The notes: generated from the letters alone by a model not told the origin. A DNA stretch of 64,000 bases from Nematostella vectensis (GCF_932526225.1 NC_064035.1:1859501-1923500); one strand, 5' to 3'. Shown: positions 12,801 through 27,800, counted from the first letter of the stretch. Numbers and translations: made by a program.

Positions 12801-15800
12801 GGCTGGTCTATCAGGCTGGCTGGTCGATCAGGCTGGGTGGTCTATCAGTCTGGCTGGTCTATCAGGCTGGCTGGTCTATCAGGCTGGATGGTCTACAGGC
12901 TGGATGGTCTATCAGGCTGGCTGGTCTATCAGGCTGGCTGGTCTATCAGGCTGGCTGGTCTATCAGGCTGGTTGGTCTATCTGGCTGGCTGGTCTATCAG
13001 GCTGGCTGGTCTATCAGGCTGGTTGGTCTATCAGGCTGGTTGGTCTATCAGTCTGGCTGGTCTATCAGGCTGGGTGGTCTATCAGGCTGGGTGGTCTATC
13101 AGGCTGGTTGGTCTATCAGGCTGGATGGTCTACAGGCTGGATGGTCTATCAGGCTGGCTGGTCTATCAGTCTGGTTGGTCAATCAGGCTGGGTGGTCTAT
13201 CAGGCTGGGTGGTCTATCAGGCTGGTGTTGGTCTATCAGGCTGGCTGGTCTATCAGGCTGGTTGGTCTATCAGGCTGGTTGGTCTATCAGTCTGGCTGGT
13301 CTATCAGGCTGGGTGGTCTATCAGGCTGGGTGGTCTATCAGGCTGGTTGGTCTATCAGGCTGGCTGGTCTATCAGGCTGGCTGGTCTATCAGGCTGGTTG
13401 GTCTATCAGTCTGGTTGGTCTATCAGGCTGGCTGGTCTATCAGGCTGGCTGGTCTATCAGGCTGGTTGGTCTATCAGGCTGGTTGGTCTATCAGGCTGGC
13501 TGGTCTATCAGTCTGGTTGGTCTATCAGGCTGGTTGGTCTATCAGGCTGGCTGGTCTATCAGGCTGGTTGGTCTATCAGGCTGGGTGGTCTATCAGGCTG
13601 GCTGGTCTATCAGGCTGGTTGGTCTATCAGGCTGGCTGGTCTATCAGGCTGGTTGGTCTATCAGTCTGGTTGGTCTATCAGGCTGGGTGGTCTATCAGGC
13701 TGGGTGGTCTATCAGGCTGGGTGGTCTATCAGGCTGGCTGGTCTATCAGGCTGGCTGGTCTATCAGGCTTGTTGGTCTATCAGGCTGGCTGGTCTATCAG
13801 GCTGGCTGGTCTATCAGGCTGGCTGGTCTATCAGGCTGGTTGGTCTATCAGGCTGGCTGGTCTATCAGGCTGGCTGGTCTATCAGGCTGGTTGGTCTATC
13901 AGGCTGGCTGGTCTATCAGGCTGGCTGGTCTATCAGGCTGGTTGGTCTATCAGGCTGGCTGGTCTATCAGGCTGGCTGGTCTATCAGGCTGGCTGGTCTA
14001 TCAGGCTGGCTGGTCTATCAGGCTGGTTGGTCTATCAGGCTGGCTGGTCTATCAGGCTGGCTGGTCTATCAGGCTGGCTGGTCCCTACCTATCATTTTGC
14101 CCAGTATCTTGTTTACCAACTCGCCTAGCTGTCCTGCTTACGATCCGCGCAAGTACAATACAAAACTCACTGTTGTTTGCAAAAGTAATAACCGGACTGT
14201 ATGGTACCACGATTGGATCTAACTTCATTAATGCCCTTGCTACAGCGAACACATGAAACAGACAGGATTTTGATGACAAACATTCGGGTGTCTTTAAGTC
14301 GCCACGCATACGCCCTGTCTAGGAACACAGGCTTCCCATTCATAGCTTGTCGCCGTTGTTGGTTGAGAAATCGGTTTACCCTGACAGCAAGTACAAGCAT
14401 GATGATACAGGGGACAAAGTACCCCAAAGTCACTATGCCGAAAAGAACGACTGCGGCATCTTTATCATACTGGCACGTCACGGTGTAAGAAGTGGGACCA
14501 AGTTCCTCTCGGATTCGTTTAACGCTAGAAGTTCACAACGCACCAAGGATAGCGCCGCCGACCCATGACCCAACTAAGAGTTTCTTCACCAGTGAAGAGG
14601 AACTCAGCTTCATTGGGTAAAATATTGAGAAGTATTTTTCGAAAGTGACGATGAGCACATTGAAAACCTTGATGGACGATAATGTGTAAGTGGTGAAGCG
14701 GAGAGCTCGGCAGGACCAGTTACTCGTGAACATGTCCACATACATCTGAAGGCCGTTAACAACGAGTGCGCTCACGGCGGTTAGAACGTTATTGAGGGCT
14801 AGGCTGTAGAGGAAGGTTGTGGTCAGGTTTCTGTCCATCGCTCGTCTTGACTTTTTCTCTGATCCATTTTGACATGACGCAAGACTGTGCCGAACAGGAA
14901 ATACAAGGCAAAGACAAGAAAGAAAAGTGATTTACTGATGATGGTGACGGGCAGGAAAACGTAGCCCTTTCCTCGCTCGGTGCCGTTGAATAAGGAGCTC
15001 ATGTTAAACGACATCAGCGACTCACTTGGATTTGTCGGCATCTCGAGATCACTGTCTTCGCACAAAAGTCAGGACACGGATCTTACCACCGTCAAATGCA
15101 GGACGCGTCTGCTATCTGGACACAGCGAGTAGCTATTTGCGCTCTGATCTTACAACACATGACGTATTCGACTGTTGTTTCATGAGCATTATGAGTTTGT
15201 TTCGTGGGTAAAAGTGAGGAAAATCATGAGAAATGAGCATCTAGCATTTCTATTCAAAATGGCTAATTAACACTCATAAAGTTTCTGCACACAACGAATT
15301 TTCTTCGTTAAAAAATTACAAATGATAAACAAGAAAGTCTCTGCTAGAATCATAACTCGGGGAAAACGTTAATTCCAGTTGTTTTGCGAATCCACGTAAA
15401 CTGTTGCAGTAGGAGATAATATCAGTACAGAACAACATCTTACTTCTTGGTCCCTCTAAATGCGGATCAAACACCTCCACAGCCTGTTTAACAGAAGACT
15501 AATGAAAGTCTCTTCAGAAAAAAAACATCCAGAAATATGAATAATAACCATTAGCTTGTCATTTAACTTGAAGGAAGGACCCACATATATTATGATTATC
15601 AAACTACCGCCTGCTGCAATAGTTGGGTGGTCATCGACACAAATAATTGGCTGAAATTTGAGATCGTTCTTAAAATTGTCTTAATTTTTAGTACCACTAA
15701 ATTGTCAATTAATTAACCGTTGCTGTAAATATCTAAGCGCAATGCAAATGCAATTCTTGCGTAATTGCGTATTTCGACACAGGCGTGGGCAATTCAGCAA

Positions 15801-18800
15801 CACGCACCATGGCTGTGGTTTCAATGATGGTTTCCTTAGATGGACAAAGTTTATTTTATTAAAAAATTAGTCAAAGTTATCAAGACTATTAATTTTATCC
15901 TATAACATTTTTCACAGTCTTTGTAAGTGATTGGTGTTATTGCCGGAGCGTTCTGGAACCTTGTATGTCATTACAAGAGAGATTTATTAGCTTGTAGACG
16001 GATTGAGGTTGTTTCTATAAAGGCTGGTTTCCATATGCATATGATCGCACTCGATCGCATTCCATCCCAGGCGATTGTGTATCGCTACATGGAAACTCGC
16101 CCTGTGATCGTGTGCGATTATATGGGAACTCCCCCTGCGATCGGTTGCGATCTTACAGTCAAATTAGCTGCGATCGTGTGCGATTATATGGAAACCACTT
16201 TGCGATAGGATGCAGTCGGTTGCGATCTTACAGTCAAATTAGCAGTGATCGTGTGTGGTTATATGGAAACCACATTGCGATCGGATGTGATCGGTTGCGA
16301 TCAACTGCAACTTGTCTCGCAAAAAAATTGTTGCAGGTCGCACGCGCCCTGTCACAAGTGAAGTTTTTCCTGCGACTTGAAACAATTTGTTGCAGAAAGT
16401 AGAAGAGCGTTCTACTTTTCGTGCGACTTCGAGAAATGCAAAACAAGTTGAAAAGGGGGTTTCACATGCAAAAAAATGCGCGTGCGACCTGCGACAATTT
16501 TTTTGCGAGACAGTTCGCAAGAGAAAAAAACGTACGTGTGACAGGGCCTTAAGAAATCACGTAACTTTTTGTACCTGCTCTTTTTTTGCTCCGGCCAGAC
16601 AGAAGGAAGATACAACTTTGGCTCCATGTCAACATATGATCCGCTCTCCTTCACCCACGCACATAACACGTGATAGACTTCCAGCAGGCAGTATGCATCC
16701 AGAGCTGAAGAGACAGACGGTATATGGTGTAAAAACAAACGCTTAAGTGTAAAAAACAACTGACAATGTTGGTCAACTAAAAGTCAATATCAGATTGAAT
16801 GAAACCTTTCTTGCGTCTTAATATTAAACATTGACAGCAACATGGGTCATCATATCGTTTTATTACTTTGCAAAGTAGGTTGTAGTTTGTTAGCAAAAGG
16901 CAAAACCTAACATTTTGTACCTGCATATCTCAATTGTTCTGGGGACCTTAAGTTGTACCTGCGTATGTCAATTGTTCTGGGGACCTAAAGTTGTACCTGC
17001 AGATGCAAATTGTTCTGGGGACCTAAAGTTGTACCTGCGTATGTCAATTGTTCTAGGGATCTTAAGTTGTACCTGCATATCTTAATTGTTCTGGGGACCT
17101 TAAGTTGTACCTGCAGATGCAAATTGTTCTTGGGACCTTAAGTTGTACCTGCGTATGTCAATTGTTCTAGGGATCTTAAGTTGTACCTGCATATCTTAAT
17201 TGTTCTGGGGACCTTAAGTTGTACCTGCAGATGCCAATTGTTCTGGGGACCTAAAGTTGTACCTGCGTATGTCAATTGTTCTGGGGACCTTAAGTTGTAC
17301 CTGCGTATGTCAATTTTTCTGGGGACCTAAAGTTGTACCTGCGTATGTCAATTGTTCTGGGGACCTTAAGTTGTACCTGCAGATGCCAATTGTTCAAGGG
17401 ACCTAAAGTCGTACCTGCATATGTCAATTGTTCTGGGGACCTAAAGTTGTATGTCATCTGTTCTGGGGACCTTAAGCTGCACCTGCATATGTCAACTGTT
17501 CTGGGGACCTTAAGTTGTACCTGCATATGTCAATTGTTCTTGGGACCTTAAGTTGTACCTGCATATGTCAATTGTTCTTGGGACCTAAAGTTGTACCTGC
17601 GTATGTCAATTGTTCTGGGGACCTTAAGTTGTACCTGCAGATGCCAATTGTTCAAGGGACCTAAAGTCGTACCTGCATATGTCAATTGTTCTGGGGACCT
17701 AAAGTTGTACCTGCGTATGTCAATTGTTCTTGGGACAGCGGCCTTCTTTCCCAGTCCGACACTTGGCAAGTCTTGTCTAATGGTAAGCCTACACACTGGA
17801 GCACCAATTCACTCAGTCCACGCTCCATTTCATAGCGACCAAGGATTTTCTGTTCCTGAAGTCTTTTCTTTACTTGCGGTAACCACATAACCTAGGAAAT
17901 CACACATTCTAAGCAAATAGTGATATGGAATTGATTCACACTGTACTTCACTGCAACATAAGTTGGAAATTGTAAATATGTTGGATTGACTCTCTAAACG
18001 TCACTAATATAAATACTTCTCTGACCTCTGTGAAATTGAACTGCAAAACATAGTCATGCTGAAGTTCAAGTTTTAACCCTTGACAAACCCGTATACACAC
18101 AAGTAGGCCGTCTGACCTCTACAGGTTGTCTGTAAGGCAAAACAGGCCCTTATTTATTGATCTATTTATTTTATTTTTTTACATTTACTGTGATGATGTC
18201 TGGGGAAGCAAAGGAATAGGTCCCTTTTACAGATTTGAGCAATTCATCAAAAAACAGACTTTTTTTATATGAATTTGAAGGTTTCTATGAAAGAAATTCG
18301 GCAATACCTAATAAGCATCTCCCTCAATTAAGCTCTTCTCCTAACTGTGTTGTACTTCATAGATATTGAAATATTCCTAGCACGTTGTAAAAAAACCATT
18401 TTATCTAGAGATAAAACAAATCTTGAAGTAAGCACTCCCACATAGTTTTCTGAAATAATAAATAAATAATAAATATTAAAAGGTTTCTTACTTTTTAGCA
18501 GTTTTTAGTGCTGCTCATTCAAATTGCTTCACATTCCCACATCCAAAAGGGAAACCTAGGTAGAATTTCTTGTTTGCAGATAAGTTATGCCATAAGATAT
18601 AAGTGACTGACAAACAGATAGCTTGGAGGGGACCTACCTCTTTGCTAAGATGGCACAGATCCACAAAGCGCTTGACCTTGTTCAGTGCTTCTTTAAATGG
18701 AGGGCAAGAAGATAGCATGACTTTGAAATCAGTCTCCACACCATAACCTGTCAAAAATTGCATTTTATTGAATTCTAATATTATGTCTAACTTGCACTTA

Positions 18801-21800
18801 CAGGAAATAAGTCTAGACTACTAATAAGAAAGTGAAAAGAAAACGAAAAGATTTGTTAGAAATGTGGCTAACATCACCATGATAACCACAAAGAGCCATG
18901 GAATGCTTATTCCAACCAATCATACACAATAAATCTATGTAAACATTATAAATGGAAACAAATCTTGAAGAATACCAGCTCCTGGAATTCTTGCTTATGA
19001 ATTGTCTGTAAAAAAATAAATGCTGCTGTATTACTACTAAAGCTGTAATTGAGTCATTAAACATCTAATAATGCCCATAACATACCTAACTTTAGAACCC
19101 GTGGATTTGCAAATACAGCAAAGGCAAATTCAGTTAGTTGTTCACTGCTCACATTTGTCTTGAGTGCAATCATATCCAAGATAAAAACCTCATTCCACGT
19201 TGCAAGCTGAATGATGGCCAGCCTAAGGAAAACACACACACAAAAAAGAAATAATTTGATATGCAGCTTTGCTATCCCATTTGCAGCATGTGGCCAAACA
19301 AGTGTAACATCAAAAATTAAGGAGCACAATGGCTACAACCCCCTCCAGTAAGGGGCAGGTTCAAGCAAGGATTTCAAATGAGGGGGTGGGTCTGGTTCAT
19401 TGATCTATTCGTATTGTTGAAGCAAAAGATCTATAAATACCACAGGTAGCTCAAGCTCTCTATATGTACCCATTAATCTTACAGTAAAAACATTGTATTA
19501 AGGGAAAGTTCAATTATTATAGGGGGGGGCGTGTAGATTTTGATAAAAGTAAGAGAAAAAATAAGGTGCCCCCCCTTCAGGTGGAACAAAATTTTCCATG
19601 CCCCCCTTTATGCTTCCCCCCCCCAGAGAAAACCCAAAGAAAGAATGGCAACGACAATGTCAAAGGAACGCGCACAAGATTAGCTGCAAGTTGGTGAGAA
19701 AGGCTTTTCATTCATCTCCATGCAAAAAAAGTGCAGCACGAGAAAATAAAGAAAGAGAGAGGAAGACAGCAAATTAGATATAAGCCCTTGCGTTTGATAT
19801 ATTGATATATTGATAATGAAGAATGAGCGCTTGTAGCATTAGAACGTTTTGTTAATGATTTCAAATATGGAACATAAGCATATAGCGGAAACCATGAAGA
19901 AAATAGGGTGTGTACCGGTTTTTGTCGATAGATTAAACTTAGTTTAATACGTATCCTGGACCCCTGGATTGTACATGCCAAATAACTGCCCCCAAACCGA
20001 GACTCCATAAACCAAGAAGTCTGATTTGACATTTGGTCAAATTATATAAAAGGGACAACACCCAAAGAAATCAGTGCCCCTCCTTTTTAAAATCCACACT
20101 TTCGACGCCTCCCCCCCCCCCCCCCCCCCATGTAGACCTCGGGGTAATAAATGAACTTTCCCTAAAGTGGTGTTGGTGTTTTCTAAGAATCCCAATTCAA
20201 ACACTGTTCAGGATGGAGTGCAAGGTAGGAAATTAATTTTGAGCATACCTTATGTTTACTCCACATTTCCCCCTAAAAAGTGTTTGAAAAACACCAAATT
20301 TGCTTAAATGCGGCCAGAGAACATGCAAAACGTGAACATAAACACCTACTGTAACCACATCTTTTCTCTAAGCAATCATGTTTTATTTTTCACTTTTTTT
20401 GTTTTTTGAATAATGTTGACCATAAAATCAATAGCCACAAATAGAGAGCTATGGCTGCCTGTGTGAAAAAAAGGAAGACCTGGGGCCCAATCAGGGCCAA
20501 TATATTCACAGTTACAAATAAAACTAGACCCTGCACACTGGGTTGACTGGGATATTGCAATAGGTTTAAGCCGATGACAATGTATGTACATGTATGACAA
20601 AAAAAACATCTAATTATTAACGCAATGTTAACACTGATTGAGGCAAGCAATGTTAGAAAGACCAGCTTTTCCAGGTAGGAGAGGGGACCCCATGAAAGTA
20701 AATGGGGGTTAGGATCAAATTGACTGTTAACCAAAGTGAGCTATTAATATGAACAATATAATTGTCTTCATTGTTTATGGCATTTATTATTTCACCTGTA
20801 AGCTCACAGTAAACAACAAGACTATTTATGCAAAATATTTTGGTGCTAAATGAGAGGGCCATATGAAATATCTGGATGTATGTGAGGACATATTTAATTG
20901 GTAGCAGCCTAGTATCATTGTGTATTTAATATTCCTCATACACCAAATGCTATCTCTTTGGAGGTAGAGGGCATTAGCTAGCAAAGAGAACAAAGTCACA
21001 GTAGAGCTGGAAACATAACAGAATACAGGAAACCTTAAAACATGTTTCATATTATGGTAAATTTGCTGTTACACCCAAAAAGAGCCATAATGTAACAGTA
21101 CTGTTTAATTGTTTTCATTGTTTATGGCAATTATTCATTTATGTAAATGCAAAGTAAACAATAAGACCTACTACTGTATTTATGCTATAATAAAATATTG
21201 TTTAGACAAAAATATTTAAATGAAGAGGCTAAAGAATATCAAACACAACAGAATCCTCTAGTTCTTATTGCAAATGTTTCATTTTTCATTAAAATGTATC
21301 CTTAAAAAATAGGACATTCTATAAGAAATAGAGAATTTATCTTAGAAAGAAAAAGACAACTATAAGATAGATAGATACTTTATTAACGTGAAATCATACT
21401 TAGCTACAAGCTAGTTTTCAGATAATCCATGAACATAAAATATATAAAAATAAATTAAAGATAAATATGTAAATATATAAGTATAAAATTCTACGAACAG
21501 TTGCTATGGTGTGAAATTTTGGGAATTAACTATTTACATTATTAAGAATATCAAAGGTATAAAATATCGACTATAAAAGGCCAGTGAGATCTAGTTCAGC
21601 TATATCGTGCTTTAATGGGCGATACCCTTCTATTCTTCTGTTTGGAATAGCATTCCAAAGGCGGGGGGCGAGATATCGAAACGATTTCACCCCATGTGTT
21701 GTAGTGTTTACTTTAGGTAAAGTCATTTTTACATCTCAGCATAGGTTATAACTAGAGTCCCTGATATTGATCAGATCAGAAATACTTAATACTTTTAGAA

Positions 21801-24800
21801 CTAATTCTAAAAACTATAAAGATAGCATTTTTTCTAGCCTTTGATTTGCTACAGTTCTATGGCCGTTTGTTTCTAGCAGTTTTTTTGTAACTTGACTGGT
21901 GGTCACAGTGTCACAGTATATGAAGCGAAGTGCCCTTTCGTTTACTTTTTCTAATTTGTCTGGCAGGCGCTTGAAATGCCACGTTTTGGAGCAATAGTTC
22001 AAATGGGGGGGCAATAAAATATTGGTAAAGCAATAGTTCAAATGGTGGGCGATAAAAGCTTGGTAAAGCAATAGTTCAAATGGTGGGTGATAAAAGCTTG
22101 GTAAAGCAATAGTTCAAATGGGGGGGGGCAATAAAATATTGGTAAAGCAATAGTTCAAATGGTGGGCGATAAAAGCTTGGTAAAGCAATAGTCCAGTGGG
22201 AGCATCTTTTTCATTCGTCATAGAACTGCAGTTTGATGGCTGACCTTCCAACAGATTTCTGCAACTTGGCCTTCAAATTTTAACTGATTATCAATAGTTA
22301 TGCCAAGCAGCTCTAGTTTCTTTACAGTGGGGATAGAAGTGCCCTCGCATTTAAATATGGGGTTATCTGTTGTCTTGCCAATGACCATAGCCTTGTATTT
22401 CTTATGATTTCTCCTCATGTCGCTTTCCTCATACCATGCATCAATCAGTTGTAGCTTATGTTCCAAGCCTTAATACACTTGAGGCTAAATTGCGTGGTAT
22501 GTTCGATCAAATCAAATCAAAGGAAGGCATGTTATTATTAGCAACAAAAAGGTCTACTTCCATTGGTATTTCGCTGGTGGATACGCTTAGATAAAAAGAC
22601 ATCGCATGTTTTTATTTTCCTTTGAAACATGTCCGCACACTGATGTCTTAACCGGCAAGAAAAGTTTAGCCCTTCGGTCACAAATCAACATTTTAATTCG
22701 GACAACAGATCACGTGACTTAACAAAATATTTAATATCTTATTAATGGCAGAGAAAATTCCGGATGCTAAAACACTATCATATGACACACATACAGTCAA
22801 CACTTATTTAGTTAACACCTTTGTCCAAGCTGTTTTCCCCAGCGGTAGCCTGCTTGCAGGCAGTATTTTCCGCAATGATAACACCGAGTACCGCAGCAGC
22901 GGAAAAGCAAAAAAACTATTTTGTCAAGTGTTCTATAATGTGACGTTATCACCAGCAAGAAAACATTACGAAAATGTTAAGGCCGTCGACTTTAATCATC
23001 TTACCAAAAAGAATGAATTTAAGGCGATGTTAACAAAGTTTTGCAAATAGTTATATTTGATGCTAAGAGCAAACTACCCAGGCCTATTTTTGAGGCACAC
23101 TTGTTGGAGAAAAAAAAAACAGTTGCATTTTATGACTGGGCTACCACAGGTATCCCAGTAAATATAGGTTAATTCCTATAGCCTGTATTCAAAATAATGG
23201 CTTGGGGTACAATCTTGCACATTAATAAGAAATTTGATGACCGATTGATGAGCGAATAACCTTCTCTACATGCTAAAATATTAGTATCGTTTTTGTCGCT
23301 TACTTGTCATCACTTTCAGCTCTGCACATTGTGGGCCTCCATTCAGCATCAAACCCTATAGTTGGGCCACCCTACAAGAAATGATGCCAAGGAATGAAAC
23401 CTACCTTCAGCAAAACTATTCAATTTGGTAGTATCTTCTGGAAAAACAAATTTACTGTTAAGCTTTTATAAATATCTTTTTTTAAGTTTAATAGGGTGTT
23501 TACATCTTTATCATTCTCTTAGAGCTGTTTTGTTATCTGGATGAAAGTTTTCACTGACCTTGCTTAAGACAGCGAGACAGTCCTGTAAGCTGCACTCATC
23601 ATCAACAAGGAAGACACGTTCTGGAGGGAGTGCCAGGCTGTGAGCTTTTGGAGTTGGTGACATGTCCACAAATGCTGTGCTTTTTAATGGCTCAGGCGAA
23701 TGATCAAGGGGATCATCCCAATCTGTAGAAGAGGACTGACTATTGGCTGCTTCACTAAAAAAAAAAAACAATGCAGCATCAAAGCAATCAAGAAATAAAA
23801 CCAACTAAAATGATAAGGGCAAATCCTACCAATCCCATATAGCTTGGCTGAGTGATAAAGGGACTACCTACAAATCCCCTATAGCTTGGCTGAGTGGTAA
23901 AGGGACTACCTACCAATCCCCTATAGCTTGGCTGAGTGATAAAGAGACTACCTACCAATCCCATATAGCTTGGCTGAGTGGTAAAGGGACTAGCTACCAA
24001 TCCCTATAGCTTGGCTGAGTGGTAAAGAGACTACCTACCAATCCCCTATAGCTTGGCTGAGTGGTAAAGAGACTACCTACCAATCCCATATAGCTTGGCT
24101 GAGTGGTAAAGGGACTAGCTACCAATCCTCTATAGCTTGGCTGAGTGGTAAAGGGACTACCTACCAATCCCCTATAGCTTGGCTGAGTGGTAAAGAGACT
24201 ACCTACCAATCCCCTATAGCTTGGCTGAGTGGTAAAGGGACTACCTACCAATCCCATATAGCTTGGCTGAGTGGTAAAGAGACTACCTACCAATCCTCTA
24301 TAGCTTGGCTGAGTGGTAAAGGGACTACCTACCAATCCCCTATAGCTTGGCTGAGTGATAAAGAGACTAATACCTACCAATCCTCTATAGCTTGGCTGAG
24401 TGATAAAGAGACACTACCTACCAATCCTCTATAGCTTGGCTGACCGGGGAAGGGACTCTATCCAATGGAAGGCCATAAAAATGTGTCCATCTGATGGCTT
24501 CATCCAAGTCATTAAACTCCAGTAGACCTTCAATTAGCCTCTCTTGCAGCCACACCTTATTTCCTATAGAGGTCTGCCAAGATGCATAAAGACAATATCA
24601 ATTTACCAGTATTGTTATATGGCATTGGAACAAAGTACAAAGAAACAGTAGGAACTCTTGTTGCACATGTGCCTTGCAATCACTACAGACTCAAGATTTT
24701 TGCAAGTGTTTACGACTTTGCTATGCTAGTTTGCAGAATATGATCAAATTATCAATCCTTTATTCATTTAGTGGAAGGAATATTGCTTTTCCTTATTTTA

Positions 24801-27800
24801 TCAGTGTTTGAGAATGACTTCCATATGTTTCACAGGTAGCTATGCAGCTCATAATTTCTTAACCCCACAACCAAAATGGCAGCTGCTGTAACAACAAGAA
24901 GATAATTCAGTACCGGGTCAAAATCATATCAGTAATGTCTCCATGTGGAGAGTCATTGGACACTATTTCAGTTAATTTCGGTAATATCAATAATATCAAC
25001 CCTTACTTGTGTGTGGCGGCACTTTTTAAAATCATGCACTCAATTTCATTTCCACACTGCCAGTTTACAGTAAATATGTGCAAAAATGCCACTGGTGTTT
25101 CAACAGCAGTACTGCTTATGTGTCCTAAAATAATAGTTTTACCTCAATCAGGTTGTCCCACTTCTTGTTAGAGTTTTCCTAAAGGTAAGGGAAATTTTAA
25201 GTTTGTTTTATCCAGATAAAAACTGACGACCGAGCACATAGATAAGGCTACAGTTGCATAGGGATAGGGGTTAGATATACTATCAGAGGGATGCTAGTAA
25301 CTAATACATACATCTTGGTATTTCTTATGCAGAAGGTAATACAACCCACTCAAGTTTCTCTCCTTGTAAATGTTTGGAAAGTCCTCTAGAACAAAATAAA
25401 ATGGTTGGTGCCGTAAATAGTATTATGATAAAAGTTGTTAACATGAATTAATAATCACCTAATCAAGAAAACAGCAGTTTATGAATGTTTAAGCTATCTA
25501 GCAACACCTCCAGCATAGCATACATACCTCCACTGAGGCGATATCGTTTGACAAGCCTATCTGCTACTTTCACCAGAATTTTGTTTCTTAGCTTATGTTC
25601 CCTGGGCTTGGGGTGAATATTTGCATCACTGTTATAAAAGACAGGAGAAAAGAACTAAAGTCTGCAGTTTTATCCATTGCATCTCCTAATCAAAGAATAT
25701 TTACTCACTCCACTATTTTCTGCAGTTCCTCATCTGACTTCCCACATAACTTGTCAAGCATGGCAACATATGCCTTCTGTTGCCATGGGCAACTATCGAC
25801 ATAACTTGAACAAAACAAAAAGTTTAGTTTCTTTTTAATTATGTGTTTTTCTTTCTTCTTTATCAAATTATTAAGTTTTCAGGGGTACACCAATATATTT
25901 CTATATATATTTCTGATTTTAAATAAATATAGGTAATAAGCAGCCCCACCCATATGGGTAAACTTTATCTGCCTCTGAATAACAGTAATCTTGCAGGGAT
26001 CAATATGCCAATTGCTAAAAAAATATGTTAAAAAATAGACCTATAAAATACCTTTCAGCTAGCTGGAGCTTGTCAAGAATCAGGAGAGGCAGTAAAATCT
26101 AAAACAAAATCACACTATATCATACAAAACACATATATTTTATAATCAGTCTGAAGAGAACAGCTACTCACCTCTTTTGGTTCAAAACAAGTTTGAAGAC
26201 TCAACTTGGTTGCAATATTTGCAGCCTGAAATGTCATTAACCATACAAAATGTTCATAGGAACCAATGAATTTCAAATTTACTACTAAAGTAGAGGGGGT
26301 TATGCAATAATATAATAATATTGAGCAGCAGATAAGCAAGGTATGGTAAGATTAAGACCATATCGTTTGCATTTTATAAAAAATATAAAACTGAGGCTTT
26401 CAATATTGACCAAGGCCAAAATATGACATTTCCCTGTGTGACCAAATGATCTTTATGTTATTTATCATATGGCATTTCATAAATTAGCAGCCAAATTTGT
26501 TTTAATTTGTTTATTTTTTTTCCATTGATTGAATCTCATTGATGAGTTCTTATGCAATTTTTAGGTCATTTTGTTAGCTTGTATAATCCATTGACCCCTA
26601 ACTACTTTTGAAAAAAAAAAACAGGTCGAAAAACAAATATCCCTGTCCCATCCCTATTTTGAGTTTTGACAACCGGTCATGGTGAAACCCTGCTGAACCT
26701 AGTCTTCCAAGATTTACAGCAGGCTAGCAGGCTCCGCATACATATAAAAAGCCAAATTCCACAACCATTGTGATGCAGAAAGCACAGAAAACACCCTAAT
26801 AAAGATTGGTTGGAAAATCCATGCTAATTTCTTTCTAAATAAACTATTTAGGAAGGCATATAGAGCTTCATCATATGTGAAAAAGAAAAAAGTTGGGAAC
26901 CAGCATATACCAGCTCAGAAATAATGTTTACTGTTTGTTAAGATGTTTTCTTATAAACACTGTACTTTAGACATGCTTATAGCTAGCAAGATTCCTAAGG
27001 ATACCAACCTCTTTATATCGTCTCCCAGAATGTAGTAAGAACCGAACATGCTCCTCTAAAAAGCTGTTATCCTTTGTATCAAGTTGGAAGGCTCTACGTA
27101 CTGGTTCAAATAGTAGCAGTTTTGTTGTAACCACCAACTCAAGGGCATTGTCCTTATGTTGCTTGGTTGGTACCCTAATAAGTCCTGTAAGCTCCTCTGA
27201 TGTCCTATTATCTAATTCATCTTGAAGCCAGGACTCAAATTCAACCAGAGTCAAATGGGCTATGGATTTCTTGCCAGTGTATATATCATAGTCAGAGAAG
27301 CGCAACATGTAAAGTACAAAGTCAAAAGGGTCATCCACTGAACTAAAGGATCTATGAAGGAACTGCTTCAAGTCATCAATTAGATTTGAGAAGTAAAGAG
27401 ATTCCAATTCTTCTAGCCAGTCACGGTATGAGGAGATGTCAGTGCTGGCTGGTACTAGTGTATCCTCTGATAAATCTTCTGGTTGGGCATTGCCATTTGC
27501 TGTCATACAGGAGACCTTATGATTATTTTGTTCAATATCACAATTCTCATCCCAGCTCTCTCCACTGACACTCAAATTATCCCCTTGAGTATCAGAGCTG
27601 CCTTCTGTTAAATGCACACCAGATGTGCCTATTTCAGAGTTTAAAGAATAAGATATTTCTGTGTTCTCTAGGCTGGTAGTCTTGATGAATACTACTAGAT
27701 TATCTTGTGCAACACACTTTTGCACGATATCATCTGGAACAGAAAGAGAAAGTAAATCAAAGCGTTAGCCCAAAAATAAATGTCTGCTCAGTCAATCAGA

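Noticed and set aside
12558-14256. Three overlapping ORFs over 500 codons reading GLSGWLVYQAGWSIR
   Set aside because: All forward frames of the 17-bp array are open and encode the same peptide cycle; an artefact of the repeat.
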